From Dictyocoela muelleri (Eukaryota > Microsporidia): a stretch of DNA of 12,488 nt. The translations under genes and the position numbers were made by a program. Location: positions 1 through 12,488 of the forward strand of contig SDVU01000534.1 in the NCBI GenBank assembly GCA_016256075.1, given 5' to 3'. How positions within the stretch are numbered: the stretch's first letter is position 1; each line of letters starts with the position of its first letter. Below the pieces are notes generated by a model. That model did no database searches. It was not told the DNA's origin and worked only from the letters and a program-made list of their open reading frames with translations. Positions 1 through 6,969 of the stretch are shown piece by piece.

Positions 1-130
1 ACAGCTGGGCTTCTGGGTAGCTTAGGAAGTGACGTATTATTGGAACACCAGGAACCAAAGGTCATAAGACTATGGTTAGAGACAACTCTCCGGGTTGGCA
101 GCTATGGATGTTGTCAGCATGTAATATATA
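1..130 (+). repeat. Dispersed repeat of unknown type, copy 1 (GC-richer)
   Basis: This stretch is clearly richer in G+C than almost everything else here. It aligns along its whole length with the reverse complement of 5406-5536. Shared blocks include CTGGGTAGCT, GTATTATTG, AGACAACT and the TAATATATA at the end. Identity is roughly three quarters by eye. Frame 1 is open from base 1 for about 45 codons (TAGLLGSLGSDVLLEHQE at its start), whereas the second copy has two stops in the matching frame. It could therefore be a shared coding fragment or a non-coding repeat. I do not recognise the protein. The match starts at base 1, so the repeat probably continues beyond the window. Confidence 0.7.
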
Positions 131-553
131 TATAATATAATGTTTATTTTAATAAATTTTTATTAATATATAGATTCATATTTCAATTAACATTTTTATC
201 ATTTATCATAAGGGGTAATTTTAAAAAATTTTTAGAGGGGAGTAAAAGTGATTTCGACCCGAGTTTTGATCTTACTTAATTTTATTAGCAAAAAAAAAAC
301 ATCTATTAATCCTCTCCCACCACCGCAGACACTTTTTAGGTTTTTTATAAGCAGCTTTGTTATATTTTATTCTATTAGAAATGATTTCTTGTATTTTTAC
401 CTCAGTAAAGAGACAATTAATTTCGGTGGACTTGTATATTTCTTCAGATTTGCTGTTTAAAATTTTTCTTGTAATAGTAATATGAATTTAAACATATTCT
501 TAGTTCGTGTATTACCTCCTTTAAAACAGCAGCGCCATAAAAATATAAGTAAA
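131..553. other. AT-rich stretch without recognised gene
   Basis: The sequence is AT-rich with homopolymer runs. A 70-codon open frame lies at 248-460 on the plus strand (start MISTRVLILLNF), but it has no recognisable motif, is hydrophobic and F/I/L-rich as expected of translated AT-rich DNA, and has no homologous partner in the window. I do not call it a gene. A block near 150-170 (AAATTTTTATTAATATATA) recurs near 4928-4946, which may be low-complexity coincidence. Confidence 0.5.
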
Positions 554-900
554 CAAACTTTAATTCTCCAAGGGTAACCCCCCTTTTAGAAATAAAAATC
601 GCTGTTCAGAATATGGGAGAATGTTTCTTATTTTAAATATGATCGCCATATAAAAGTTACCTTTATGTCATCTCTTTTTACATTTTTAAAACAATTATTA
701 CATTTTTTACTAAATTTATTGCTTCGCGCCAAATTTAGTAAATATTTATTAATTGATTAAAAAATTTAAAAAGGTATGATAGAGATATAAGTTTTAATGA
801 AGATTTTATTAAAAAAAGAAACATGGCCTCATCTCTTTTGAAAAGTGATTTTTTTTTAAAAGAGTGTGGATAACCCGGGAAAACAACACAAGCAAAGTTA
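554..900. repeat. Foldback/MITE-like element, copy A (older)
   Basis: The two halves are imperfect inverted copies of each other around about position 724, where TTTACTAAATTT (706-717) faces AAATTTAGTAAA (731-742). The ends pair as AAGGGTAACC on the left and GGATAACCCGGG on the right. The whole unit matches the element at 1806-2152, including an exact 20-base block ATAAAAATCGCTGTTCAGAA (592-611 here, 1844-1863 there). Both copies come out near 347 bp. There is no open frame, so this is a non-autonomous DNA element. Its arms are more diverged than those of copy B, so it looks older. Confidence 0.75.
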
Positions 901-905
901 AAAAA

Positions 906-1014
906 ATGTTTTTTAACTCTATGTTAAAACGTTTTAATAGAGCTTTATATCATGAATTTTTCAATTTTAGTCCAAATAATCAAAATATAATCGAATTATT
1001 GCAAACTTTATAAG
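906..1014 (+). pseudogene. Possible MULE transposase C-terminal fragment
   Basis: This is a 35-codon open stretch starting MFFNSMLKRFNRALYHEF and continuing with NIIELLQTL. Its spacing resembles the C-terminal signature of MULE transposases (N-x-LE-x-WHR-x-LN, then a PNI-x-x-LI segment). The two MULEs further along the window carry that signature clearly. The invariant W-H pair is not preserved here. The resemblance is weak and could be chance in AT-rich DNA. It lies directly behind foldback copy A. Confidence 0.25.
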
Positions 1015-1129
1015 TTATACCTCTTAATAAGGCTAGTGATAAATTTCATATATATATATATGGTAATAAAAGAAAGCAAACAATACACAATAAAACATGC
1101 ATGGAAATGTGTAATATGAAAAATATTCT

Positions 1130-1745
1130 ATAATCTCTTAGATGATAGTTTAATTGCCGGAAAAAATTGGTATTCCTGAAATTTGCAATTTATTTTTTCC
1201 TCAAAAATCACATTACAGCAGATTATGTCATGCATAACTGTAATATTGGTGAATAAGAATATGCAACTATAATTTCCTTATTTAGGAAAAAAATAAATTT
1301 TATAAATCAAAAAAAGGCAGTTAAGGGGGATTTTAAAGGAATTCAATATTTATGAAACTTATTGGGTCCAAAGAAAGTATGGTATTATTGATATTTGAAA
1401 ATATATCTGGGTATGGTGGCAGTTGAATTTAAGACTGTTTATTGTTATTGTGAAATGTAAAAAATAGAAAAATAGAAACTTTAGTTCCTATAATTGACGA
1501 GAAAGAAAAAAAAAGTACGTTGTATCTTATAGATGGATTTCCTACAATAATATACAAGGAATGTATCTGTAAATGTGATTATAAATATAATTTTGTACAG
1601 CCCGAAACGAAAGCCAATACACAAATGATCATAAATCGTGGCAAAATTTAAAAAAATCAAACAATATAGCTATGGTATTAAGCCAGAACATTGAACAATC
1701 ATTTAAAGTTTTTATGTATTTTAGAAATCATAAAGATATTTAATT
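1130..1745 (+). pseudogene. Decayed Merlin (IS1595/ISXO2-like) transposase, copy 1
   Basis: Translated pieces in changing frames follow the order of a Merlin DDE transposase. First comes a helical segment around 1150-1260 (KLVFLKFAIYFF, then HITADYV). The region of the first catalytic residue reads NIYETYWVQRKYG at about 1345-1383, where the usual D of 'IDET' has become Y. Then come TLVPIIDE (about 1480-1503) and LYLIDGFP with the second Asp codon at 1532-1534. NFVQPETKANTQ follows at about 1590-1626, the family's NFV-x-PET-x-x-HTQ-x-IE block. The third acidic residue is not preserved in either frame. Traces of the C-terminal tail run to about 1745. Several stops and frame changes make it non-functional. 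It is more decayed than the Merlin at 8457-9618. No terminal repeats were found. Confidence 0.75.
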
Positions 1746-1805
1746 TTCTGAATTTCTTAATTTTTTTAAAAGAAATATTTATTTTTTTTATTTTTTTAAC
1801 TTTGC

Positions 1806-2152
1806 TTAAATTGTACTCAAACGAGTTAGGCATCCCTTTAAAGATAAAAATCGCTGTTCAGAAATGCAGAGACTTTGATTCTTATTTTAAATTAGATATT
1901 CATAGAAAGTTACGTCCTCTTCTTGTTTTATATCTCTCTATGAAGCTTTATTTTCACAGTTTACTAAATTTTGTGGTAATCACCAAATTCAGTAAACTGC
2001 GCAATAAAGCTTCATAGAGAGAGATAAAACAAGATAGAGGCGTAAATTTCTATGAAGATCTTATTTAAAATAAGAAACAAAGTCTCGGCTCTTCTGAACA
2101 GCGATTTTTATCTTTAAAGGGGTGTCTAACCCGTTAGAGAACCCGAGCTTAA
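1806..2152. repeat. Foldback/MITE-like element, copy B (young, near-perfect hairpin)
   Basis: Nearly the whole 347 bp is one inverted repeat around 1978 (GTG GTAAT CAC at the centre). The left arm block TCGCTGTTCAGAA (1851-1863) pairs with TTCTGAACAGCGA, and GAAGCTTTATT pairs with AATAAAGCTTC beside the centre. It has the same architecture and an exact 20-base block in common with 554-900. The short direct repeat TTAACTTTGC flanks it at 1796-1805 and 2153-2162. That could be a 10-bp target duplication. However, part of this block also occurs next to copy A, so it may instead belong to the element. An open frame of 108 codons across the left arm (1691-2017) is a by-product of the repeat, not a gene. 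Confidence 0.85.
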
Positions 2153-2161
2153 TTAACTTTG

Positions 2162-2336
2162 CAAAAGTTGATTCTGCGTTCTTTAAAGTATCGATTTTCA
2201 AAAGATTATAGTATTACATGGTCTTTTAAACCTCAAATGAACCACATAAAAAAAATTTTGGTTCTTTCCAACATTACGCTCCTCTATCAAAAAAATTATA
2301 AACTACGAAATACTTCATTGGAAAGAGGTAATAAAA
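2162..2336. repeat. Unidentified dispersed repeat R2, copy 1
   Basis: This segment aligns collinearly, same strand, with 4985-5158. Shared anchors are TAGTATTACAT followed by TCTTTTA, AAACTA, and TTGGAAA(G/A)(A/T)GGGTAATAAA-like text at the right end. An open frame of 60 codons on the plus strand (start MQKLILRSLKYRF) covers it. The second copy can be read with similar residues (KLRNTSLERGNKT here against KLCNVYWKMGNKK there), so a decayed coding sequence is possible. I do not recognise the protein. It begins immediately at the right end of foldback copy B. Confidence 0.6.
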
Positions 2337-2742
2337 CCTAATTAAAAAAGGCGGTCTTGAAAAAACCCTTTTTAAAAATTATTTTAATACGAAAAATAAG
2401 TTTAAATAAAACAGTAACAATATTATTTATTTTAAATAGATTTTAGATGTTTAAAATGAAATAAAGTATCCTTAAAATGAAAAAAATAAAATATAAAATT
2501 AAATAAATATGTAAACAAGAATATACTTATTTAATTACATCTATAACTTTGATCTAAAATGAGAAAAGCTGATTATTAAAGATGTACTAAGAGGAATTAC
2601 ATAGAAGAGTTATTATTAAACAAAAAATAAATTTATTTTAGAAGATAAATTATATTATCATGAGAATGAAACAGAAATATTAGCTATAATTGAAAAAAAA
2701 GAAAAAAAATCTAAAAATTGAGAATAAATAAAATAGTAGGTT
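2337..2742. other. AT-rich stretch without recognised gene
   Basis: The sequence is very AT-rich and purine-rich in its second half (2640-2730). Short coding-like text on the plus strand (LYYHENETEILAIIEKKEKK near 2650-2710) is flanked by stops and matches no family I know. No terminal repeats or RNA structures are seen. It abuts the target-site duplication of the MULE that follows. Confidence 0.5.
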
Positions 2743-2752
2743 ATTAAAAATC
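2743..2752. repeat. Target-site duplication of MULE-1, left copy
   Basis: ATTAAAAATC lies directly outside the left terminal hairpin of the MULE and is identical to 4551-4560 directly outside the right one. A 9-11-bp duplication is typical of Mutator-like elements. Confidence 0.8.
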
Positions 2753-2800
2753 GACTTGCCTTAGATTCGACCAATTTGTCGAATACACGTTTTTTTTTGA
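2753..2800 (+). repeat. MULE-1 terminal inverted repeat, left
   Basis: This terminus contains a small hairpin (ATTCGAC, CAATTT, GTCGAAT at about 2764-2783) followed by a T-run. It matches the reverse complement of 4505-4550, with the same hairpin-plus-T-run layout. Confidence 0.8.
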
Positions 2801-2842
2801 CACAATTTTGAGAGTTTAATTTTTTAAAAATAAATATTTATT

Positions 2843-3209
2843 ACTCAATAACAATATAAATTTAACATTTATTTTTGATAATATTGAAAGTTATACCGGT
2901 GTCGATTTGTTAATGGCAATAGTTATACATTTAAAAATAAAAGGTTTTAGTGATTAATATTTTATATTTTTTTTATGTTTTATTTCTTTTTTATTACTGT
3001 TTTTTATTTAAACGGATCTTTGATTCAAAGATCTGTTTAAATAAAAAACAAGTAATAAAAAAGAAATAAAACATAAAAAAAATAATTATAAAATATTAAT
3101 CACTAAAACCTTTTATTTTTAAATGTATAACTATTGCCATTAACAAATCAACACCGGATAACTTTCAATGTTATCAAAAATAAATGTTAAATTTATATTG
3201 TTATTGAGT
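2843..3209. repeat. Near-perfect 367-bp palindrome (inverted duplication)
   Basis: The left arm 2843-3023 is the reverse complement of 3025-3209 with few differences. The centre is GATCTTTGA, T, TCAAAGATC at 3015-3033. The outer edges are ACTCAATAA on the left and TTATTGAGT on the right. The right arm contains the last roughly 23 codons of the MULE-1 transposase (3140-3209, minus strand) plus its downstream sequence. The left arm is therefore an inverted copy of that gene tail. The arms are much more alike than neighbouring MULE sequence is to its family, so the duplication looks more recent than the decay of the gene. It could form a cruciform or be an assembly fold-back artefact. Confidence 0.9.
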
Positions 3210-4473
3210 TCAGGCAAGTTTTTATGCAAAGACTGGATAATCTTTATAGATGCTGTATTGTGCTCAATATGTATTGCATTTAAAAGGATGTTTATATTAG
3301 GATGCGCTGATTGAAAAGTTGAATTTAAAGATCTGTGCCACCTCTCCAAACAATTGGTTGTAAGTGAAATATCCAAGGCCTTTCCATTTGACGTAGACAA
3401 AATTCATATGAAAAAACACTTGGTTTTGTAAACTCTAATCTTAGATAATTTGATTAAAAAAAATCCAGATAAGTATAATGTCATTAAAAAATTCAAATTT
3501 AGAAATATAGCTTCAAAAGAATTAATCATATTAGGTATATATTTTTTTGGCAAGAAAGAAAAAGATAAAATAATCTTAACGCACGTCTAAAATTTGTATT
3601 ATTTTTATAAATACCAGTTAATGATTCCTTTTGAACTCGCCTCCAGAAAATTTGAGAAAAATGGAAGAAGCATCCTGAAATATTTGAATTTGGAAAGTTT
3701 TTTTGCAAACTTATCAAGGCTGCAGATTCAAAATCAATTATTATATATTTTGGATATGTTTTTAATTTTTTTGATATTTCTTGAAATATTAAATTATAAC
3801 ATCTTAATAATTTCTTTTTGCTCAAAAAATAAATTAGTAAATACATTGAAGATCTCACCTAGCCCATGATAGTATATAATTGGTAAAAATCTTAAGGACA
3901 TGATCTAAACGTGCCATCACAAAGCCAATGTTTAGAGTTTTTATAAATTAAAAAAACAGGTACTTGTTCTGGAAATTATAAATCGCTCTAGAATAAACAT
4001 TCCCGAGTCGTAATTAACATAATTCTCACCACCTTTTGTAACCAAATTTGATGAAGCAATATCATAACTCAAGTCATTTAGATTTATTGACGAAACCCTA
4101 GGATGCCGTGTTAACTAGTCTCTTAAATCTTGATATTTTTGAATTTTTAAAAAAACAAATTCATTGGGATTTATATATCTGTTTATAATTTCTTTTGGTT
4201 TCTCACTAGTTGTAATTGATCTCATTTTCATACAATAGTTCAGCCAAAGTAACTTACATTTTGAGAAATCTCCAATGTAGTATGTGTTTTATAGATTTTT
4301 ATTTCGGAAGTTAATGATGTTCTGAGGCGACCAGTACATTCTCTGTTAGTAAACCTCCAATGTATAACCATACTATCCTTTTTTCAGAAATTGTATACGT
4401 AACCATCGTATAAAATATTCTCGACGTTTCTCTTTAATTTTATTTTTAAAAATTTATTTTCTGAATACTCCAT
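3140..4473 (-). pseudogene. MULE transposase with FLYWCH zinc finger, broken
   Basis: Read from 4473 downwards, an N-terminal FLYWCH-type zinc finger comes first (DGYVYNF at codons 24-30, then WRFTNRECTGRLRTS and KIYKTH), interrupted by a TGA at 4384-4386. Next comes VTKGGENYVNYDSGMF near 4050. The MULE catalytic core follows: the first Asp in CDGTF (codon 3916-3918), then DFYQLYTIMG. The second Asp is in IIIDFESAA (codon 3733-3735). The zinc-binding C-x2-H stands in SGCFFHFSQ. The third acidic residue is in TTNCLERWHRSLN (Glu codon 3344-3346), followed by SAHPNI and a tail ending in PVLIC at 3140. All three catalytic acids survive, but there are several stops and at least one frame change between 3526 and 3400. 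The family role is cut-and-paste transposition at the hairpin-shaped ends. Confidence 0.9.
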
Positions 4474-4504
4474 GAAGGGGTGAGTATTTAAAATTTTTTG
4501 GTAG

Positions 4505-4550
4505 AAAAAAAACCGTAGATTCTACCAATTAGTCGAATCTACGGTTTACG
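4505..4550 (-). repeat. MULE-1 terminal inverted repeat, right
   Basis: CCGTAGATTC (4513-4522) and GAATCTACGG (4535-4544) form a 10-bp perfect stem with a 12-base loop. Reversed, the segment matches the left terminus at 2753-2800. It lies about 30 bp upstream of the apparent start codon at 4473, so it probably overlaps the promoter region. Confidence 0.85.
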
Positions 4551-4560
4551 ATTAAAAATC
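4551..4560. repeat. Target-site duplication of MULE-1, right copy
   Basis: ATTAAAAATC is identical to 2743-2752 and adjoins the right terminal hairpin. Confidence 0.8.
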
Positions 4561-4595
4561 AGCATTTCACGAAATAATAAATTATTTATATAAGG

Positions 4596-4725
4596 AAATT
4601 TTGGATCAAGACTGTTTTTTTCCCCCATTTCCATTTTAGGCCCTTTACCCCCCATTTTTATAATGATTTAAGTTTTATATCCCGATTTCCCTCAAATGGG
4701 GAAAAACAGTCTAGATCTGAAATTT
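4596..4725. repeat. Short inverted-repeat (MITE-like) element
   Basis: About 32 bp at each end are inverted copies. The left (4596-4630) reads AAATTTTGGATCAAGACTG followed by T-run, C-run and ATTT. The right (4694-4725) reversed reads AAATTTCAGATCTAGACTG followed by TTTTTCCCCATTT. The interior is C-rich on the plus strand (CCCTTTACCCCCC), unlike the surroundings. The length of 130 bp and the absence of an open frame suggest a miniature non-autonomous element. No convincing target duplication was found and no second copy lies in the window. Confidence 0.6.
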
Positions 4726-4984
4726 TTAATATTATAAATAATCAAAATTACAAAAATAAACAAAAAATCTTAAAATTATAATAAATTTATAAATATGTAT
4801 TCAATAATGTTTTTTTTTGCAATATGATAGTAAAAGCGCAACAATAAAATAATTATTTTTTTACACCGAACACTTGTAGTTTAAAAATTAATGAAACTCT
4901 GAAATTTATGAATTTTAATTAACACATAAAATTTTTATTAATATATAAAAAATATATTCGAATGTAATTTTTTGCGATTTTTTT

Positions 4985-5158
4985 AAAAAAAGGGGTTTTT
5001 TACATGTCCTAAAAATATCAACTTTTTAAAAAAATTTAGTATTACATTTTCTTTTACACCTTAAAAAAATATAGAAAAAAATTGTTCTTACATGCCTTAC
5101 GCGCCCTTTCTAAAAAATATCGTAAACTATGCAATGTTTATTGGAAAATGGGTAATAA
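4985..5158. repeat. Unidentified dispersed repeat R2, copy 2
   Basis: This is a same-strand homologue of 2162-2336, sharing TAGTATTACATTTTC-like text at about 5036-5050 and the closing GGGTAATAAAA at about 5146-5156. Translation gives residues with the same order (LRALSKKYRKLCNVYWKMGNK), preceded by frame breaks. Unlike copy 1, it is not next to a foldback element, so the repeat exists independently of that family. Confidence 0.6.
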
Positions 5159-5212
5159 AAAAGATCTTTATATAGTCTTATATACATATTAGTAAATATC
5201 AGTTTTCAAAAT

Positions 5213-5285
5213 AGGCCGATATTATTAATTTTGGTTTTGTAAAATCAAATCCATAAAATTTTTTAACTAGTTAATGTCGGCTTAA
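5213..5285. repeat. Weak imperfect inverted repeat
   Basis: GGCCGATATTATTAA on the left faces TTAACTAGTTAATGTCGGCT on the right, giving an imperfect stem of roughly 15-18 pairs around an AT-rich interior. It could be a tiny foldback element or chance in AT-rich DNA. Confidence 0.3.
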
Positions 5286-5405
5286 ATTAAAAAATGATAT
5301 TTAATATGTATATAAAAATATATGAGGGTAATTAATTCTACTTTACTTATTCTATATTGCGTAGTTTAAATAATTTTATTAGATTGGAAGGTGCGTAATG
5401 ATGAA

Positions 5406-5536
5406 ATATATATTAAATGTTTAAAACAACTATAACTGCAAACTCAACTAGTTGTCTGCATCGTTTGTCTTTATACCTTTTGTATTTGCTGTTTCAATAA
5501 TACCTCACTTTCCATAGCTACCCAGACCCAAGCTGT
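5406..5536 (-). repeat. Dispersed repeat of unknown type, copy 2 (inverted)
   Basis: The reverse complement of this segment aligns with 1-130 from end to end. On the minus strand it begins ACAGCTTGGGTCTGGGTAGC and ends in TAATATATA. It is G+C-richer than the flanks and forms the right part of a composition island that continues to about 5830. The frame that is open in copy 1 has two stops here. Because the first copy is cut by the window start, the true length may be larger, and 5537-5830 may be part of the same repeat. Confidence 0.7.
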
Positions 5537-5830
5537 AAACGCGTATTAGTTTTATCAAGTACTCGGCATGATACAGGTAATAAGAGGCCTTTTCATGATA
5601 TTTTGTTTATCACTACTTTTTGCCGAGATGCGTCGCCGCACTCCCGCACTCCCCCACTAAGAGAGCCCCTTTTGTTTCATTGTCATATTAGACCTGTCTT
5701 AATCAGCTATACCACACTGTAACAACTGTATATTATACTATAATTATATAGTTATACCCGCTTAATTTCATTCCCTATTATTTATTAAAGAGTTACGTCA
5801 GCAGGATTCAATCCACGATACTTTAATTTA
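5537..5830. other. GC-richer island, unassigned
   Basis: Composition shifts here, with a C-rich block of repeated CACTCCC units (about 5638-5657) and CGCGTATTAG just inside the left edge. A hairpin CGT..GGATTcAATCC..ACG lies at about 5796-5818. The T-arm-like text GGATTCAATCC was tested as a tRNA, but no cloverleaf can be drawn around it. No protein frame of note is present on either strand. This may be the upstream continuation of the repeat copy at 5406-5536. Confidence 0.4.
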
Positions 5831-5964
5831 CATAAAAGAGAGTTAACCATTGAGTAATCTGGACAAGATGTATTCCTCCGAGAAAAATCTAAGACTAGAT
5901 CATAAATAAATCAAGCTGAGTCTTAATTTTAATATTATTTTTTATAATACATAAAACTTAAATA

Positions 5965-6006
5965 TCGCTGACCGAAAACTCAACGAAGTTAAGTTTCGGT
6001 CAGCGA
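5965..6006. repeat. Hairpin, possible left terminus of MULE-2
   Basis: CGCTGACCGAAA at 5966-5977 pairs with TTTCGGTCAGCG at its right side (ending 6005), leaving a short AT-poor loop (ACTCAACGAAG). The architecture, a 10-12-bp stem with a loop of around 15 bases upstream of a MULE start codon, mirrors the right terminus of MULE-1. I therefore suspect it is the left end of MULE-2. The matching right end was not found before the window closes. Confidence 0.5.
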
Positions 6007-6094
6007 AAGTTACATTTTTTCGAAAATTAAACGCAAACCCTTATGAGTGAAAAAAATTCATGAAAAAGCAAAGAAATAAAAAAAAATATTTAAA

Positions 6095-6928
6095 ATGACA
6101 ACATATATGTATTCAATTGAAGAAAAAATATATATTTTTGAGTTAGAGATGCTTAAACTCTACATGTGAAAATTATTATATACAGATTTTGTTATAAAAA
6201 CTATTTTATGTGAAACTGAACACTGTCATCTAAAAGAAATATCTTAATATATCTATCTAAAACTAAATAAAGGTTAAAATCAAATGCTATTAACTCTACG
6301 GATTCTTTTGAATTATCCCTTTGTTTATCATTTTTCAATTTTGGCGCCGAAAAATAAAAAAAAAATTATTAATATAATTAATATGAGAGATTATTATATG
6401 TGATTAAGAAGATAAAACAGCACACTATCGTCAAATTCGAAGATGATTTATAGAAATGTATGTATTTACCTAATATATTCATTTATTTCTTTAAGAAGAT
6501 ACTGTTAGAAATAATGAATCACGAATACTAATTTTTTATAGACGAGTGGTTTTAGAAATTATAAACATGTCAAACTGTATTTTTGCGATGCAACTTTTAA
6601 GACTGCACCAAGAGGGTTGTTTCAATTAATTGGTATGAAAATATTATTTTAAGCAAAAAAATCAATTTTATATGCTTGATAAATAAAAGAACATCTAAAT
6701 CGTATTTAACAATTTTAAAACATATAAAAATCGTAATATCAGAATTTAACGGTTATATTATATCTGATTTAGAATATTCATTAATGAAATACTTATGAAT
6801 TTTCTTTCCCAAAGCAAAATTGAAAGGTTGTAACTTTCACTTTTCGTAATTAATATCGAAAAATATACGGGAATTTAGATTGATAATTAGATATAAAAAT
6901 AATTAAAAATTCCAAACAAATCATAACA
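6095..6928 (+). pseudogene. MULE-2 transposase, 5' part, broken
   Basis: An ATG at 6095 opens a 24-codon frame (MTTYMYSIEEKIYIFELEML), after which frames change often. Recognisable MULE blocks follow. KLYFCDATFKTAPRGLFQLI has the first Asp codon at 6587-6589. NKRTSKSYLTILKHIK stands near 6685-6730. SDLEYSLM carries the second Asp codon at 6766-6768. FPKAKLKGCNFHFS at about 6808-6846 has the C-x2-H pair. REFRLIIRYKNN runs to about 6905, and the sequence then runs into the TA at 6929-6930. An FLYWCH finger like that of MULE-1 could not be traced. The family role is DDE transposition. The copy is dead through stops, frame changes and the large insertion. Confidence 0.85.
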
Positions 6929-6930
6929 TA
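6929..6930. repeat. TA target-site duplication of the Tigger-like element, left
   Basis: TA directly precedes CAGTCTACC, the start of the left terminal repeat. TA duplication is the rule for the pogo/Tigger group. Its partner is at 10372-10373. Confidence 0.7.
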
Positions 6931-6969
6931 CAGTCTACCTCTCTAATTTGAACGCTCTCTAATTTGAAC
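6931..6969 (+). repeat. Left terminal repeat of Tigger-like element, core doubled
   Basis: The 15-base core CTCTCTAATTTGAAC occurs twice in a row (6939-6953 and 6955-6969), and a weaker third copy, CTCTATTTGAAC, lies at 7074-7085. The right end has one clear copy (10349-10363). Such doubled cores probably serve as transposase binding sites, which is inference. Confidence 0.8.

Larger units (their letters stand above)
2753..4550 (-). mobile_element. MULE-1, complete but decayed Mutator-like element
   Basis: This 1798-bp element is bounded by an exact 10-bp direct repeat (ATTAAAAATC). Its terminal repeats align over about 50 bp once one end is reverse-complemented. The left end has TTAGATTCGACCAATTTGTC followed by GAATACACG. 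The right end, reversed, has CGTAGATTCGACTAATTGGT followed by AGAATCTACGG and a run of T. Each terminus is itself a hairpin (ATTCGAC against GTCGAAT on the left; CCGTAGATTC against GAATCTACGG on the right). The interior encodes a MULE transposase on the minus strand from 4473 to 3140. A 367-bp palindrome lies between the transposase end and the left terminus. Reading frames are broken, so the element is not autonomous. Confidence 0.9.

Noticed and set aside
90-125. Small-subunit rRNA fragment (GCAGCTATGGATGTTGTCAGC-like text)
   Set aside because: The likeness to the conserved GCATGGCTGTCGTCAGC region covers only a few bases and no flanking rRNA motifs follow.
248-460. 70-codon open frame as a small gene
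   Set aside because: It is hydrophobic F/I/L-rich text typical of AT-rich DNA. It has no motif, no homologue in the window and no recognisable context.
1050-1064. TATA-type promoter in ATATATATATATAT
   Set aside because: Simple AT repeats are everywhere in this sequence and no intact gene follows.
1691-2017. 108-codon open frame as a gene
   Set aside because: It starts in the tail of the decayed Merlin and runs through one arm of foldback copy B, so the frame is a by-product of the repeat.
3594-3869. Plus-strand open frame opposite the MULE-1 transposase
   Set aside because: It is the antisense shadow of the minus-strand DDE core, which carries all the family motifs.
5796-5818. tRNA T-arm (GGATTCAATCC)
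   Set aside because: Stem and loop lengths are wrong, and no acceptor, D or anticodon arm can be drawn on either strand.
5700-5830. Retroelement end (TGTAACA start with possible primer site)
   Set aside because: There is no second terminal copy, no polypurine tract and no gag/pol-like coding nearby, so nothing supports an LTR element.
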